This document shows positions 1 through 7,965 of a DNA stretch of 64,000 nucleotides, piece after piece. The notes beneath the pieces are model-generated. The model saw only the letters and a list, made by a program, of their open reading frames with translations, was not told the origin of the DNA and did no database searches. The stretch is from Alphaproteobacteria bacterium (GTDB lineage Bacteria; Pseudomonadota; Alphaproteobacteria; Micavibrionales; Micavibrionaceae). The DNA lies in assembly GCA_021775965.1 (NCBI GenBank), contig JAJFGV010000113.1, positions 123,768 to 187,767 on the forward strand, written 5' to 3'. Both the position numbers and the translations under genes were made by a program. Positions within the stretch are counted from its first letter, which is position 1, and each line of letters begins with the position of its first letter.

Positions 1-800
1 AACTGATCGCCATCAATCTTGTTGCCTTTTTCATCAACCATGATCAAACGGTCGGCATCACCATCCAGCGCAATCCCTACGTCAGCGTTATTTTCAACCA
101 CTGATTTTTGCAGATTTTCAGTCGCGGTTGCGCCATACCCTTCATTGATGTTGCGTCCATCAGGAGAACAACCAATTGCAATCACCTCAGCTTCCAATTC
201 CCACAGCACCATCGGCGCAACTTTATAACCTGCGCCATGCGCACAATCGACGACGATTTTCAAACCGTTCAGACTTTTTCCTTTGGGGAATGTCCGCTTA
301 ATAGATTCAACATAGCGCCCGAGCGCATCATCAAGACGCTGCGCCTTACCAAGTTTTTCCGGCGCCGCCAGATCATCATCAATGCCGCTTGCCAGTTTTT
401 CTTCAATCGCCTGCTCGATCTCATCACCCAGCTTGCAACCATCGGCGCCAAACAATTTAATCCCGTTATCTTGATAAGCGTTATGCGAGGCGGAAATCAT
501 CACCCCAACATCAGCGCGCAAACTTTGCGTGAGTTTGGCAATGCCCGGCGTCGGGATCGGACCCGTCAGAATGACCTCCATCCCCATTGACAAAAACCCG
601 GCCGTCAAAGCCTGCTCCAGCATATAGCACGACAACCGCGTATCCTTGCCGATCACCGCACGGTCGGTCTGATCGCCATTGCGCCGCCCACGCAGCACCA
701 CCGCCGTGGCCATGGCGACCTTCAGCGCCATTTCCGCCGTCATTGGAAAGGAATTGGCCTGGCCGCGTATACCGTCTGTCCCGAAATATTGTCGTGTCAT
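1..800 (-). CDS. glmM: Phosphoglucosamine mutase, N-terminal part (runs off window)
   Basis: Interconverts glucosamine-6-phosphate and glucosamine-1-phosphate on the way to UDP-GlcNAc for peptidoglycan and LPS; cytoplasmic. The translation begins [13 protein letters not shown], the usual GlmM start, carries the phosphoserine loop MISASHN (Ser about residue 105) and the Mg-binding DGDADR near residue 243. About 266 of some 450 residues are present; the 3' part lies before base 1. The ATG at 798-800 is preceded by AAAGGG at a suitable distance. It is the last gene of the pal-cpoB-tilS-ftsH-glmM order. Identification is firm. Confidence 0.96.
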   Translation of the reverse strand, partial: MTRQYFGTDGIRGQANSFPMTAEMALKVAMATAVVLRGRRNGDQTDRAVIGKDTRLSCYMLEQALTAGFLSMGMEVILTGPIPTPGIAKLTQSLRADVGVMISASHNAYQDNGIKLFGADGCKLGDEIEQAIEEKLASGIDDDLAAPEKLGKAQRLDDALGRYVESIKRTFPKGKSLNGLKIVVDCAHGAGYKVAPMVLWELEAEVIAIGCSPDGRNINEGYGATATENLQKSVVENNADVGIALDGDADRLIMVDEKGNKIDGDQ

Positions 801-863
801 CCTGTCTGTTTACCCTTTAAAAGCAGCCGATTCAAAGGATATTCTAGGAAAAACACCATTTTT

Positions 864-891
864 TTGACATAACACATACATTTGCTGTATT
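864..891 (+). promoter_or_regulatory. Sigma-70-type promoter candidate for the 930/1410 gene pair
   Basis: TTGACA at 864-869 and TGTATT at 886-891 are separated by 16 bases, about 40 bases before the ATG at 930. An AGAAGG ribosome site lies nine bases before that ATG. Predicted from the sequence only. Confidence 0.5.
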
Positions 892-929
892 GTTACCTCC
901 TTATTGCATAACACTAGAAGGTTTTAACC

Positions 930-1397
930 ATGGATGATGCGAGAAACGCCCCTACAATCGCCGAGAGCTTTTGGAAAAGACTGACGACAACAGCTGATGA
1001 AGTTTTTGGTAAGAACTACTTTGAATTCAGTGATCACGAGCTTGCTCGCTCTGATAATGTTGGCCGTGGCTATGCTGAAGGCGATATGTCGATAGGGTTT
1101 ATGAGTGATGCATCCGATGCTGGCCGTATGTATCTGACCTTTAAGACCCCGGACATCGCCAGGCAGTTCAAAAACATGCAAACATCACTGCAAAATAATC
1201 CCAGCATTGACTTTGTCGACAAATCGCCTGAAACCGTCGTTAAAGCCATTTTTATTGACGCCTCTGACACAGGCGCTCTTGAGCAAACCCTAAGAGCTTT
1301 CAAAAATGAAATTGATGCTACAAGAGCCGCTAAACCAGAAGAATCTTCCCCGACGACAAATTCTAAACCTGCTCAGATTTATTGTTCACTGGTGTAA
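930..1397 (+). CDS. Hypothetical protein, 155 aa
   Basis: I do not recognise a family. The protein is soluble, with no signal peptide or membrane segment. The first 125 residues are of mixed helix/strand character and the tail (about 130-150) is rich in Pro, Ser, Thr and Lys and ends in CSLV. The start has a good ribosome site (AGAAGG). It is followed after 12 bases by another unknown gene on the same strand, so the two are probably one transcription unit driven from the TTGACA/TGTATT promoter upstream. They sit between the divergent glmM and the convergent ftsH. Clearly a plausible gene; function unknown. Confidence 0.7.
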   Translation: MDDARNAPTIAESFWKRLTTTADEVFGKNYFEFSDHELARSDNVGRGYAEGDMSIGFMSDASDAGRMYLTFKTPDIARQFKNMQTSLQNNPSIDFVDKSPETVVKAIFIDASDTGALEQTLRAFKNEIDATRAAKPEESSPTTNSKPAQIYCSLV

Positions 1398-1409
1398 GGA
1401 AAGTTAAGT

Positions 1410-1871
1410 ATGAGCGCAAATCCCCCACCTGCAAACGATCCATCCTTTTGCATTCGCAGCATCACCAATGATGAACTACAAGAGCTAACCTCTTACAGCG
1501 CACTGCATCGACACTGCTTTCTGAAGCAAGAAAACCCGGAGACGGCAGCTCTACACGACGCCTTTAATGATTTCTGCTTCAATGAAGTAACGCGCCGCAA
1601 TGAAGAAGCACGACAACTACAACATATGTATGACACAGGTCGAAATACGATAGACCCTACACAGCAAGCGCCGCACGATCTGGAAAAGTACTTATATGAT
1701 CTGGGTGACTCTGATCTGGAAAGATTTATACGCTATACTGTCAGAAAAAAAGACCACTTCGCTACGAACAGAAATAAAGAAATGGAAACGCTTTACGAGT
1801 CCTTCGTTAGTTTGGCCGTTAATGAACGCACACGCCGCGAGGAAGAAGAACACCAACGTTTCATCATATAA
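1410..1871 (+). CDS. Hypothetical protein with an internal duplication, 153 aa
   Basis: No family recognised. Two halves resemble each other: about residues 20-72 contain ALHDAFNDFCFNEVTRRNEE and about residues 100-150 contain TLYESFVSLAVNERTRREEE, each following a basic/aromatic stretch and each ending in a charged E/R/Q helix. This suggests an internal tandem duplication of a helical unit of about 50-60 residues. The start has AAGGAAAG before it and lies 12 bases after the previous unknown gene, so they are probably co-transcribed. There is no signal peptide; a cytoplasmic helical protein is inferred. Confidence 0.68.
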   Translation: MSANPPPANDPSFCIRSITNDELQELTSYSALHRHCFLKQENPETAALHDAFNDFCFNEVTRRNEEARQLQHMYDTGRNTIDPTQQAPHDLEKYLYDLGDSDLERFIRYTVRKKDHFATNRNKEMETLYESFVSLAVNERTRREEEEHQRFII

Positions 1872-1907
1872 CCTACAACGCTAAGCCGAAACCAAGACCG
1901 CCATAAA

Positions 1908-3842
1908 CTAAGCCCCTTGCGGAACCTCACCACCGCCGGAACCTTTTAAGCTCCCGCCGCCAGACGGCACTGATGATTTCGGCGTTTTATCATCCTTTTC
2001 GTCATCATCAGGATCATCGCGAATAATCGTTTCACCTTTGAGAATCGCCGTGATTTCATCACCGGACAGCATTTCATACTCGAGCAATGCTTTGGCCAAA
2101 ATGTGTAGCTCATCCATATTCTCTGTGAGAATTTGTTTCGCTCTTTTATAACCATCTTCAACGATGCGGCGCACTTCTGAATCCACCAGTGCCGCCGTTT
2201 CATCCGACATATTTTTGCTCTGCGCCACGGAATGGCCGAGGAACACTTCTTCCTGATCCGAAGCATACCGAAGCGGGCCAAGCTTGTCGCTCATCCCCCA
2301 CTCGGTCACCATTTTGCGGGCCATATTGGTCGCCATCGAAATATCGCTCGACGCTCCCGTTGTCACCTTATCATCACCGAAAATAAGTTCCTCCGCGACG
2401 CGGCCACCCATCGCCACCGACAAATCAGCATGAAGCTTTTCGCGTGCCATCGACAAACGATCGCCCTCGGGCAAACGCATCACCATACCAAGCGCACGCC
2501 CGCGCGGCATAATCGTCGCCTTATGGATCGGATCGGACGCTGGCTCATGTACCGTCACAATCGCATGCCCGGCTTCGTGATAAGCGGTCAATTTTTTCTC
2601 GTCGTCGCTCATAACCATGGATTTGCGTTGCGCGCCCATCATCACCTTATCCTTGGCTTCCTCGAAATCTTCCATAGACACCACACGCTTGTTATAACGC
2701 GCAGCCAAAAGCGCCGCTTCGTTCACAAGATTGGCCAGATCAGCACCGGAAAAACCCGGCGTGCCGCGCGCAATGACGCTCGCATTAACATTGCTCGACA
2801 GCGGCACTTTCTTCATATGCACCTTAAGGATTTTTTCGCGACCCTTCACATCAGGCAGCGGCACAACAATCTGGCGATCAAAACGACCGGGACGCAACAG
2901 CGCCGGATCAAGTACATCCGGCCTGTTCGTCGCCGCCAAAATAATTACACCTTCATTGGATTCAAACCCGTCCATCTCGACCAGCAACTGGTTCAGTGTC
3001 TGTTCACGCTCGTCATTCCCTCCGCCAAGGCCTGCACCACGATGGCGTCCAACCGCATCAATCTCATCAATAAAGATAATACACGGCGCGTTTTTCTTAC
3101 CCTGCTCGAACATGTCGCGCACGCGGGACGCACCAACACCGACAAACATTTCAACAAAATCAGAACCCGAGATCGTAAAGAACGGCACATTCGCCTCACC
3201 AGCCACAGCCCGTGCGATCAGCGTTTTACCAGTTCCCGGCTGGCCAACCAAAAGCGCGCCCTTGGGAATTTGCCCGCCGAGGCGTTGAAATTTTTGTGGA
3301 TCTTTCAGGAATTCGACAACTTCCTCAAGCTCCTGCTTGGCCTCTTCAATCCCGGCAACATCTTCAAATGTCTTGCGGCCCTGCGTTTCGGTCAGCATCT
3401 TGGCACGTGATTTGCCAAAGCCCATCGCGCCGCCACCCTTGCCGCCCTGCATCTGGCGCATGAACAAAATCCACACACCGATAATCAGAAAAGCGGGCAA
3501 CAACGAGATAAGAATACTGAAAAAGCTAATCTGCTCGGGGTCTATTTCTTCGGCTGTAATTTTGACACCCGTACCCTCAAGGCGCTGAACAATATTTTCA
3601 TTCGGCGGCACCTGTGTTTTGAACGCCTCGCCGGAACTGGCTAAATGCCCTTCAACCTGCTCACCCTGAATAACAACATCGGAAACACGCCCGGCTTTGG
3701 CCTCGGCCATGAAATCGCTATAAGCCATATCTTCGCGACTGGTCGTACCCTGTTGCTGCGTACCCTGAAAAATATTGAACAGGAACATCAAAAACAGGCC
3801 GATCGCCAGCCAAAACACCATATTTTTGCCAAATGTATTCAA
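1908..3842 (-). CDS. ftsH: ATP-dependent zinc metalloprotease FtsH, 644 aa
   Basis: Membrane-anchored hexameric AAA+ protease that degrades misfolded and regulatory proteins, known in other bacteria to control LpxC and sigma-32. Two membrane segments (about residues 8-25 and 105-128) flank a periplasmic domain. The AAA+ module has Walker A GQPGTGKT, Walker B IIFIDEID and the second region of homology ([17 protein letters not shown]). The protease domain carries the zinc motif HEAGH. Length is normal for the family. The tail is acidic and then Gly/Ser-rich. It lies between tilS and glmM in the usual alphaproteobacterial order. Identification is certain. Confidence 0.98.
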   Translation of the reverse strand: MNTFGKNMVFWLAIGLFLMFLFNIFQGTQQQGTTSREDMAYSDFMAEAKAGRVSDVVIQGEQVEGHLASSGEAFKTQVPPNENIVQRLEGTGVKITAEEIDPEQISFFSILISLLPAFLIIGVWILFMRQMQGGKGGGAMGFGKSRAKMLTETQGRKTFEDVAGIEEAKQELEEVVEFLKDPQKFQRLGGQIPKGALLVGQPGTGKTLIARAVAGEANVPFFTISGSDFVEMFVGVGASRVRDMFEQGKKNAPCIIFIDEIDAVGRHRGAGLGGGNDEREQTLNQLLVEMDGFESNEGVIILAATNRPDVLDPALLRPGRFDRQIVVPLPDVKGREKILKVHMKKVPLSSNVNASVIARGTPGFSGADLANLVNEAALLAARYNKRVVSMEDFEEAKDKVMMGAQRKSMVMSDDEKKLTAYHEAGHAIVTVHEPASDPIHKATIMPRGRALGMVMRLPEGDRLSMAREKLHADLSVAMGGRVAEELIFGDDKVTTGASSDISMATNMARKMVTEWGMSDKLGPLRYASDQEEVFLGHSVAQSKNMSDETAALVDSEVRRIVEDGYKRAKQILTENMDELHILAKALLEYEMLSGDEITAILKGETIIRDDPDDDEKDDKTPKSSVPSGGGSLKGSGGGEVPQGA

Positions 3843-3940
3843 GGTTTTGCCTTTCTATCCCACAAAACACGCGGGGGTTGCTTATAAGTCTAGTCAATAA
3901 ATAGCACGCCTGACCAAGGAAACAAGGGGAATCCGCCGAT

Positions 3941-5107
3941 TTAGTGCTGGTTTTCCGTCACCAACAAGACGGTGTTTTCTTTATCATCCCGATCAACAAT
4001 CACGCCGCCTAATGTGCGTTTGCGAAAGTCCGGCTCCAACATCAACGCCTCGAACAGCGCCTCAACCTTTTCCATGCGCGGGCCATAAGCGCTGTCCGTG
4101 CCCAGCGTGTTGATCGCCTTGATCAAAATCCGCAAGCCGATCTCCCCCGGCCAGGCCTTCAGCACCTCATTATTCAATACGATACGTTGTGGTTCATTTT
4201 CAATCGTAACATCCTGCACCGCCATATCGGCAATCTGGTCCAGGGCTTGGCGCGCCCGCGCCAACCGCAACGCCGTCACTGACAAACGCTTTGATGTTAA
4301 CCCTTCTTCCTCCAGCGCCGCCCGCGCTTTCCGCAAACGTGGCCGCGCGAATTTCTCCGACTCGTTACTCGGGTCATTCACAAAAGAAACACCGCGATCC
4401 TCACAGGTCGCAATCAACCTATCCTTCGGCACATCCAGCAAAGGCCGCAGCAACACAAGATTGCCGCTATAATCCTGCGCTGGTGCCATCGCCGCCAGCC
4501 CATCAAGGCCGCTACCCTTGGCGAGGCGAAACAAAAACGTCTCGGCCTGATCGTCCTGATGATGAGCGAGAAAGAGATGGCGAATGCCACGGGCCTTACA
4601 ATATTTCTCCAGGGCCTGATACCGCCTCTCTCTACTATTTTCCATAATTTTTGTTTGCCGGGCAAGTGATGAAACACCCACATCGTCATTGCGAGCGTCA
4701 GCGAAGCAATCCAAAGCTTCATCTTTCGTCTTTTGGATTGCCGCGTCGGCTTCACCTCCTCGCAATGACGGCCCCTTATCCTGCTCTGGATGCGCATTCA
4801 AAACCGCATGCGTGACGCCCGGCCAGTCTTTGACCCATGCCCCAACCTGCGCCGCCTCACCCGCCGCTTCAGTGCGCAAACCATGATCAACACTAAGAAT
4901 ATGAATCTCCGGCCCACCACTTTCCGTCGCCCACTCAGCCAGCAACTTAGCCAGCGCCATTGAATCCGGCCCGCCGGACACGCCAACCGCGACCTTTTCA
5001 ACACCAGCCAACATCTGCGTAAAACCACTGGCCAGCAACCCCGCAAACCCTTCCGGTGTCAGAGGCTGTGCCTGCTCTTGCTCTAATGATAATGCCGCTT
5101 CGACCAT
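3941..5107 (-). CDS. tilS: tRNA(Ile)-lysidine synthetase with an in-frame repeat insertion
   Basis: Adds lysine to C34 of tRNA-Ile(CAU), changing its decoding from AUG to AUA. The PP-loop ATPase motif SGGPDSM (residues 44-50) and the AHHQDDQAETFLFRLAKGSG block are intact. Between them, where homologues run almost directly into the ARxxRY motif (here SRERRY), about 30 extra residues (113-142) are encoded by a palindromic repeat at 4684-4770. The insertion is 87 bases, exactly 29 codons, so the frame is kept. The enzyme is essential in most bacteria, so the inserted segment is presumably tolerated as a surface loop; that is inference. It lies between cpoB and ftsH. Confidence 0.95.
   Translation of the reverse strand: MVEAALSLEQEQAQPLTPEGFAGLLASGFTQMLAGVEKVAVGVSGGPDSMALAKLLAEWATESGGPEIHILSVDHGLRTEAAGEAAQVGAWVKDWPGVTHAVLNAHPEQDKGPSLRGGEADAAIQKTKDEALDCFADARNDDVGVSSLARQTKIMENSRERRYQALEKYCKARGIRHLFLAHHQDDQAETFLFRLAKGSGLDGLAAMAPAQDYSGNLVLLRPLLDVPKDRLIATCEDRGVSFVNDPSNESEKFARPRLRKARAALEEEGLTSKRLSVTALRLARARQALDQIADMAVQDVTIENEPQRIVLNNEVLKAWPGEIGLRILIKAINTLGTDSAYGPRMEKVEALFEALMLEPDFRKRTLGGVIVDRDDKENTVLLVTENQH
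4684..4770. repeat. Palindromic repeat inside tilS (87 bp)
   Basis: The ends are CGTCATTGCGAG and CTCGCAATGACG, exact reverse complements, and inner arms GCAATCCAAAG and TTTGGATTGC also pair. The same end and inner motifs occur in a second copy at 5752-5851, in a non-coding region. The coding-strand product reads SLRGGEADAAIQ...CFADARNDD, a peptide style often seen where this kind of repeat is translated. Its length is a multiple of three, so it leaves tilS open. Confidence 0.85.
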
Positions 5108-5128
5108 GTTACTTGTTCCTTAGTTTTT

Positions 5129-5548
5129 TTATAGCGACACATGCATTACCGGTTGTAATTGCCGGCGCAAAATCCAGTCCAGCTTCTCTTGCAATTTATC
5201 TTTACCCACAGGTGCCCTCAAAAAATCTGTAGCCCCTACATTGCGGTAATCTTGCACCCCATAATTATTCTTCTCCCATTCTTCCATCCTGTCATTATGT
5301 GGCTCCCATAAAGCAACAATGATAGATAAAGACGGCCAGAAATTCCTACAAGCAGCCACGTAATCCAAACCAAAGTCCTCAGAACAATTTTCATTTATAA
5401 TAGCTACATCAGGTACTGGCAGACCATACAAACGAAAGCCTTCATCACTACGCACAGGAACTATGGCTTTATGCCCCAATTCTTCAAGGTGCCATCGGTG
5501 AACATCGGTCTGTGTGTCCTCTCCAGTCAAAACAAGAATTTTATTCAT
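5129..5548 (-). CDS. Receiver-like protein lacking the phospho-acceptor Asp, 139 aa
   Basis: Single-domain protein with the layout of a CheY-type receiver: a first strand NKILVLTGED, a central strand PDVAIINEN where the phosphorylated Asp would be expected, and a late strand ATDFLRAPVGKDKL resembling the usual K-P region but with Ala in place of Lys. The acceptor position appears to be Asn, so ordinary phosphorylation is unlikely. It could be a pseudo-receiver acting through protein contacts. There is no output domain. It lies alone between tilS and a long non-coding stretch. Family assignment is by pattern and only moderately sure. Confidence 0.6.
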   Translation of the reverse strand: MNKILVLTGEDTQTDVHRWHLEELGHKAIVPVRSDEGFRLYGLPVPDVAIINENCSEDFGLDYVAACRNFWPSLSIIVALWEPHNDRMEEWEKNNYGVQDYRNVGATDFLRAPVGKDKLQEKLDWILRRQLQPVMHVSL

Positions 5549-5684
5549 TTTTTAACTCCCTAAATCTCTAGCTATAGAGCTAAAAAGCATTTTTACGAAA
5601 CAAAGGCAATAAAATCCCTCCGCCTCTGCGTCTCCGCGGTTCAAAATCCTCTGCGATCTCTGCGCGCTCTGTAGTTTAAAATCC

Positions 5685-5713
5685 TTGACAAACTAGGATA
5701 TATTTCCTATAAT
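5685..5713 (+). promoter_or_regulatory. Near-consensus sigma-70 promoter, leaderless layout
   Basis: TTGACA at 5685-5690, a 17-base spacer and TATAAT at 5708-5713, both perfect hexamers. An ATG follows after six bases (5720), so transcription would begin at or within a base of that ATG. A closely matching module stands at 43725-43762. Whether the product is a leaderless peptide or a small RNA cannot be decided here. Confidence 0.7.
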
Positions 5714-5719
5714 GTCTGC

Positions 5720-6001
5720 ATGAAAAACCTCACTCAAAATACCAAGCCAACCGTCATTGCGAGTACCCAAAAGGGCATAAACTTCGCGAAGCAATCCAGT
5801 AGCCCAAAGAAAGATACTGGATTGCCGCGGCCTACCGGCCTCGCAATGACGATTCACATTTATTGGTGCTCATCTGCCTGCCCTGCGAAGCCCAAAGGGC
5901 GAAGAAGGGTGATCAAAACCGGACCCGAAATACGGGGCCACAAAGATATGAAAATGCATTTTCTACGGAACGAAATGAAGGACCTCAATTTATGTTTTTA
6001 A
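5720..6001 (+). other. Doubtful 93-codon reading frame behind a strong promoter
   Basis: The frame starts MKNLTQNTK directly behind a perfect TTGACA/TATAAT promoter and then translates through the palindromic repeat at 5752-5851 (TVIAST...GLAMT). There is no ribosome site and no recognisable domain. It may be a leaderless short protein, or only the 5' part of an untranslated RNA. Listed because the promoter is too good to ignore. Confidence 0.15.
5752..5851. repeat. Palindromic repeat, second copy of the tilS-type element
   Basis: The ends CGTCATTGCGAG and CTCGCAATGACG are reverse complements. Inner arms GCAATCCAGTA and TACTGGATTGC pair with each other. The element is 100 bases, non-coding and mobile-repeat-like, and shares end and inner motifs with 4684-4770. 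Confidence 0.85.
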
Positions 6002-6175
6002 AACAATGCGTTCACATAGATTTCGGTATATTTTCCGATATGGCCCCAGCCCCCTCCCCCAAAATTTGCGACCGAACTAAAAGAAACGAGCATTTTAAAA
6101 TGAAATCAAAGAGTTATAAGCAACATAGTTTAAAGCTTTTTATTTCCGTCTGTATTCAAAGAGAAATACGGCGAA

Positions 6176-6252
6176 AACCAAACGTTTCGAGAACCGGAAG
6201 CGCAAATGTACATTTTGGTACATGCGAACCGGAAGCACAGAAACGTTTGGTT
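6176..6252. repeat. Large nested inverted repeat downstream of cpoB
   Basis: Perfect 13-base arms (AACCAAACGTTTC at 6176-6188 and its complement at 6240-6252) enclose an 11-base direct repeat GAACCGGAAGC (6191-6201 and 6226-6236) and an inner inverted pair ATGTAC/GTACAT around a 6-base loop. It lies 34 bases beyond the cpoB stop. No T-run follows on either strand, so it is not a textbook terminator; a folded 3' end or a protein site is possible. Confidence 0.7.
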
Positions 6253-6285
6253 TGCAGCCTATTTATCGAAGAATACACGCGGAAA

Positions 6286-7254
6286 TTAGCAGCCGAGACG
6301 ACCGCTTTCCTGCTTGGCCCGCCGCATCACCGGTGTGGCGGCGTTCGGGTTTTCCTTGCCGAGCTGGCGCAGCGCCACGCAGGCATCTTTTTTATTGCCC
6401 ATCCCGGCCAGTGACATGCCGAGCTTTAACAGATTATCCTGGGCCTTGGCACCACGCGGCGCTTGCTGATAGCTCTCGGCGAAAATGCGCGCCGAGCGTT
6501 CATAATCGCCGCGCACATAAAATGTTTCGCCGTACCAGTATTTGGCATTGGAGGCCAAAACATGATCCGGATACTGGTCAAGAAACGTCCCGAATTCTTT
6601 TTCCGCCGCATCAAAATTGCTGCCCTTCAACAAAGCAAACGCGTTCTCATAAGCCGCAGCCGCATGGTCGGGACCACCCGAAGACGGATACGGATCTTGT
6701 GTAATTGTGCCCAAACGTCCGCCTGTCTTCCCGGCCGCATTACCGGTAGAGGGTTGAACATTTTGCGGCTTGCGCGTGTCGAGAATAATGTTTTCCTGCG
6801 GCGGCGCAGTTTGTGTCGTGTTCGTCTGGGGGGGCTTGGTCGTGTATTTCGGCGCTGTATTTGCGGGCGCGGCGCGGCGGCCGGATTCAAGATCCTGAAG
6901 GCGAAGCTCCATATCACCGCTCGCTCTTTCAAGTTGTTCCTTGAGCTGACGGATTTCATAGCTCTGCTGTTCCAGTTGCCCGGTCAGCGTGCGCAGCTCC
7001 CCTTCCAGCTGTTGCGCCCGCACTTCGGCATTGGCCGCATCACCACCGCCGCCAGAATAGCCGCCGCCTTGCGTACCGCCTTGAGAGTAAACGGCACGGT
7101 TCAGCGTTCGCACATCGGTTTCCAGCCGTTCAAGCCGGTCCGACAATTCACTGGACTGCGCGTAAGAAGGATTAGAGGAAAGGCCAGCAAAGCCGGCCAT
7201 TCCAATAAGAAAGGCTGTTATGAAAGAGAGCTGTTGTTTACCCAAACTAGGCAT
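6286..7254 (-). CDS. cpoB: Tol-Pal system protein CpoB (YbgF)
   Basis: Periplasmic protein that, in characterised bacteria, links the Tol-Pal machine to peptidoglycan synthesis during division. It has an N-terminal signal peptide (about residues 1-32, ending SYAQ), a coiled-coil trimerisation helix (about 35-60 and 85-130), a Gly- and then Pro/Thr-rich linker, and TPR repeats over about residues 200-315 (AAAAYENAFALLKGSNFDAA onward). Length (322 aa) is normal for alphaproteobacterial members. It follows pal with 12 bases between stop and start, so they are one operon, and an inverted repeat spans that junction. Confidence 0.95.
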   Translation of the reverse strand: MPSLGKQQLSFITAFLIGMAGFAGLSSNPSYAQSSELSDRLERLETDVRTLNRAVYSQGGTQGGGYSGGGGDAANAEVRAQQLEGELRTLTGQLEQQSYEIRQLKEQLERASGDMELRLQDLESGRRAAPANTAPKYTTKPPQTNTTQTAPPQENIILDTRKPQNVQPSTGNAAGKTGGRLGTITQDPYPSSGGPDHAAAAYENAFALLKGSNFDAAEKEFGTFLDQYPDHVLASNAKYWYGETFYVRGDYERSARIFAESYQQAPRGAKAQDNLLKLGMSLAGMGNKKDACVALRQLGKENPNAATPVMRRAKQESGRLGC

Positions 7255-7275
7255 GTCGATTTTTCTTTAATCGAC
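7255..7275. promoter_or_regulatory. Inverted repeat between pal and cpoB
   Basis: Seven-base arms GTCGATT (7255-7261) and AATCGAC (7269-7275) around a seven-base centre. In the mRNA this hairpin includes the pal stop codon and ends one base before the cpoB ATG. No clear ribosome site precedes cpoB outside it, so the fold may control or couple cpoB translation. Inference from position. Confidence 0.45.
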
Positions 7276-7794
7276 TTTGGTGACGCCGCGTCTGTTCTGC
7301 GCCCAAGACGTATCATTGGACCCTGGAACAGCAGGACGTTCTTTGCCGTAGCTGATGGTGTTCACACGAACCGGACTAACACCCAGCGCCATGAGGTAGC
7401 TTTTGACCGAATTGGCACGGCGCTCGCCCAAAGCAAGGTTGTATTCGCGTGTGCCGCGTTCATCCGCATGGCCTTCGATGGTGATCGACAGATCAGGATA
7501 CTGGCGCAACCAGTTGGCTTGATTATCAAGAATGGTCCGTGCTTCCGGTGTCAAATCATAACGGTCATAACCGTAGAAGATCCGATCGCCGACATTAACC
7601 ACAAGATCAGCTTGTGTCCCGGCTGCAGGGCCTTGATCGTTACCACCATAAATGTCATCCAGCGGTCCGGCTGTAATGCCTTCTCTGTCGGTTGTTGTAA
7701 CCGCACCACCATCATCCATCATGGCCTCATCATCGGTAGAACAGGCAGTTACCAAAACCATGACAGCAAAAATCATGAAAAAACGGGACAGCAT
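7267..7794 (-). CDS. pal: Peptidoglycan-associated lipoprotein Pal, 175 aa
   Basis: Outer-membrane lipoprotein that binds diaminopimelate in peptidoglycan and works with Tol proteins in outer-membrane constriction. The chosen ATG at 7794 has AAGGAGA five bases upstream and gives a lipoprotein signal ending LVTAC (Cys about residue 17); an upstream ATG at 7851 would add an unlikely 19-residue leader. The OmpA-like domain (about 70-170) contains ITIEGHADERGTREYNLALGERRA, the classic binding motif. Immediately upstream of cpoB. tolB, normally just before pal, is absent here: the next gene upstream is SirB1-like. Confidence 0.97.
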   Translation of the reverse strand: MLSRFFMIFAVMVLVTACSTDDEAMMDDGGAVTTTDREGITAGPLDDIYGGNDQGPAAGTQADLVVNVGDRIFYGYDRYDLTPEARTILDNQANWLRQYPDLSITIEGHADERGTREYNLALGERRANSVKSYLMALGVSPVRVNTISYGKERPAVPGSNDTSWAQNRRGVTKVD

Positions 7795-7965
7795 GAGTAT
7801 CTCCTTTATATAAATCTTATCCAAACGCTTAAGCAGCTCAAAACTCAGCAATAACTGCCGATTCGCAGCCTAGCGTTTCATAGTAATATTCCCTTCATCG
7901 CCCCCTTGCAAGAGCCCTAAGAGAAAATCACAGTTTTATTAAGCCCTTTTGTTCATACGAGCTGT

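Larger units (their letters stand above)
5549..6285. other. Non-coding stretch of about 740 bp with repeats, a promoter and a large hairpin
   Basis: No convincing gene is seen. From left to right it holds a stretch of CTCTGCGTCTCCGCGG-type repeat text (about 5618-5673), a near-consensus promoter (5685-5713), a copy of the tilS-type palindromic repeat (5752-5851), an AT-rich middle, and a 77-base hairpin ending 34 bases before the cpoB stop codon. A 93-codon reading frame from ATG 5720 crosses the palindromic repeat and has no family resemblance. Confidence 0.7.

Noticed and set aside
2232..3410. 392-codon open frame on the plus strand
   Set aside because: Fully antisense to ftsH with no recognisable domain.
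6463..7854. 463-codon open frame on the plus strand
   Set aside because: It is antisense to cpoB and pal, both well identified; composition is that of a shadow frame (Arg/Cys/Ile-rich).
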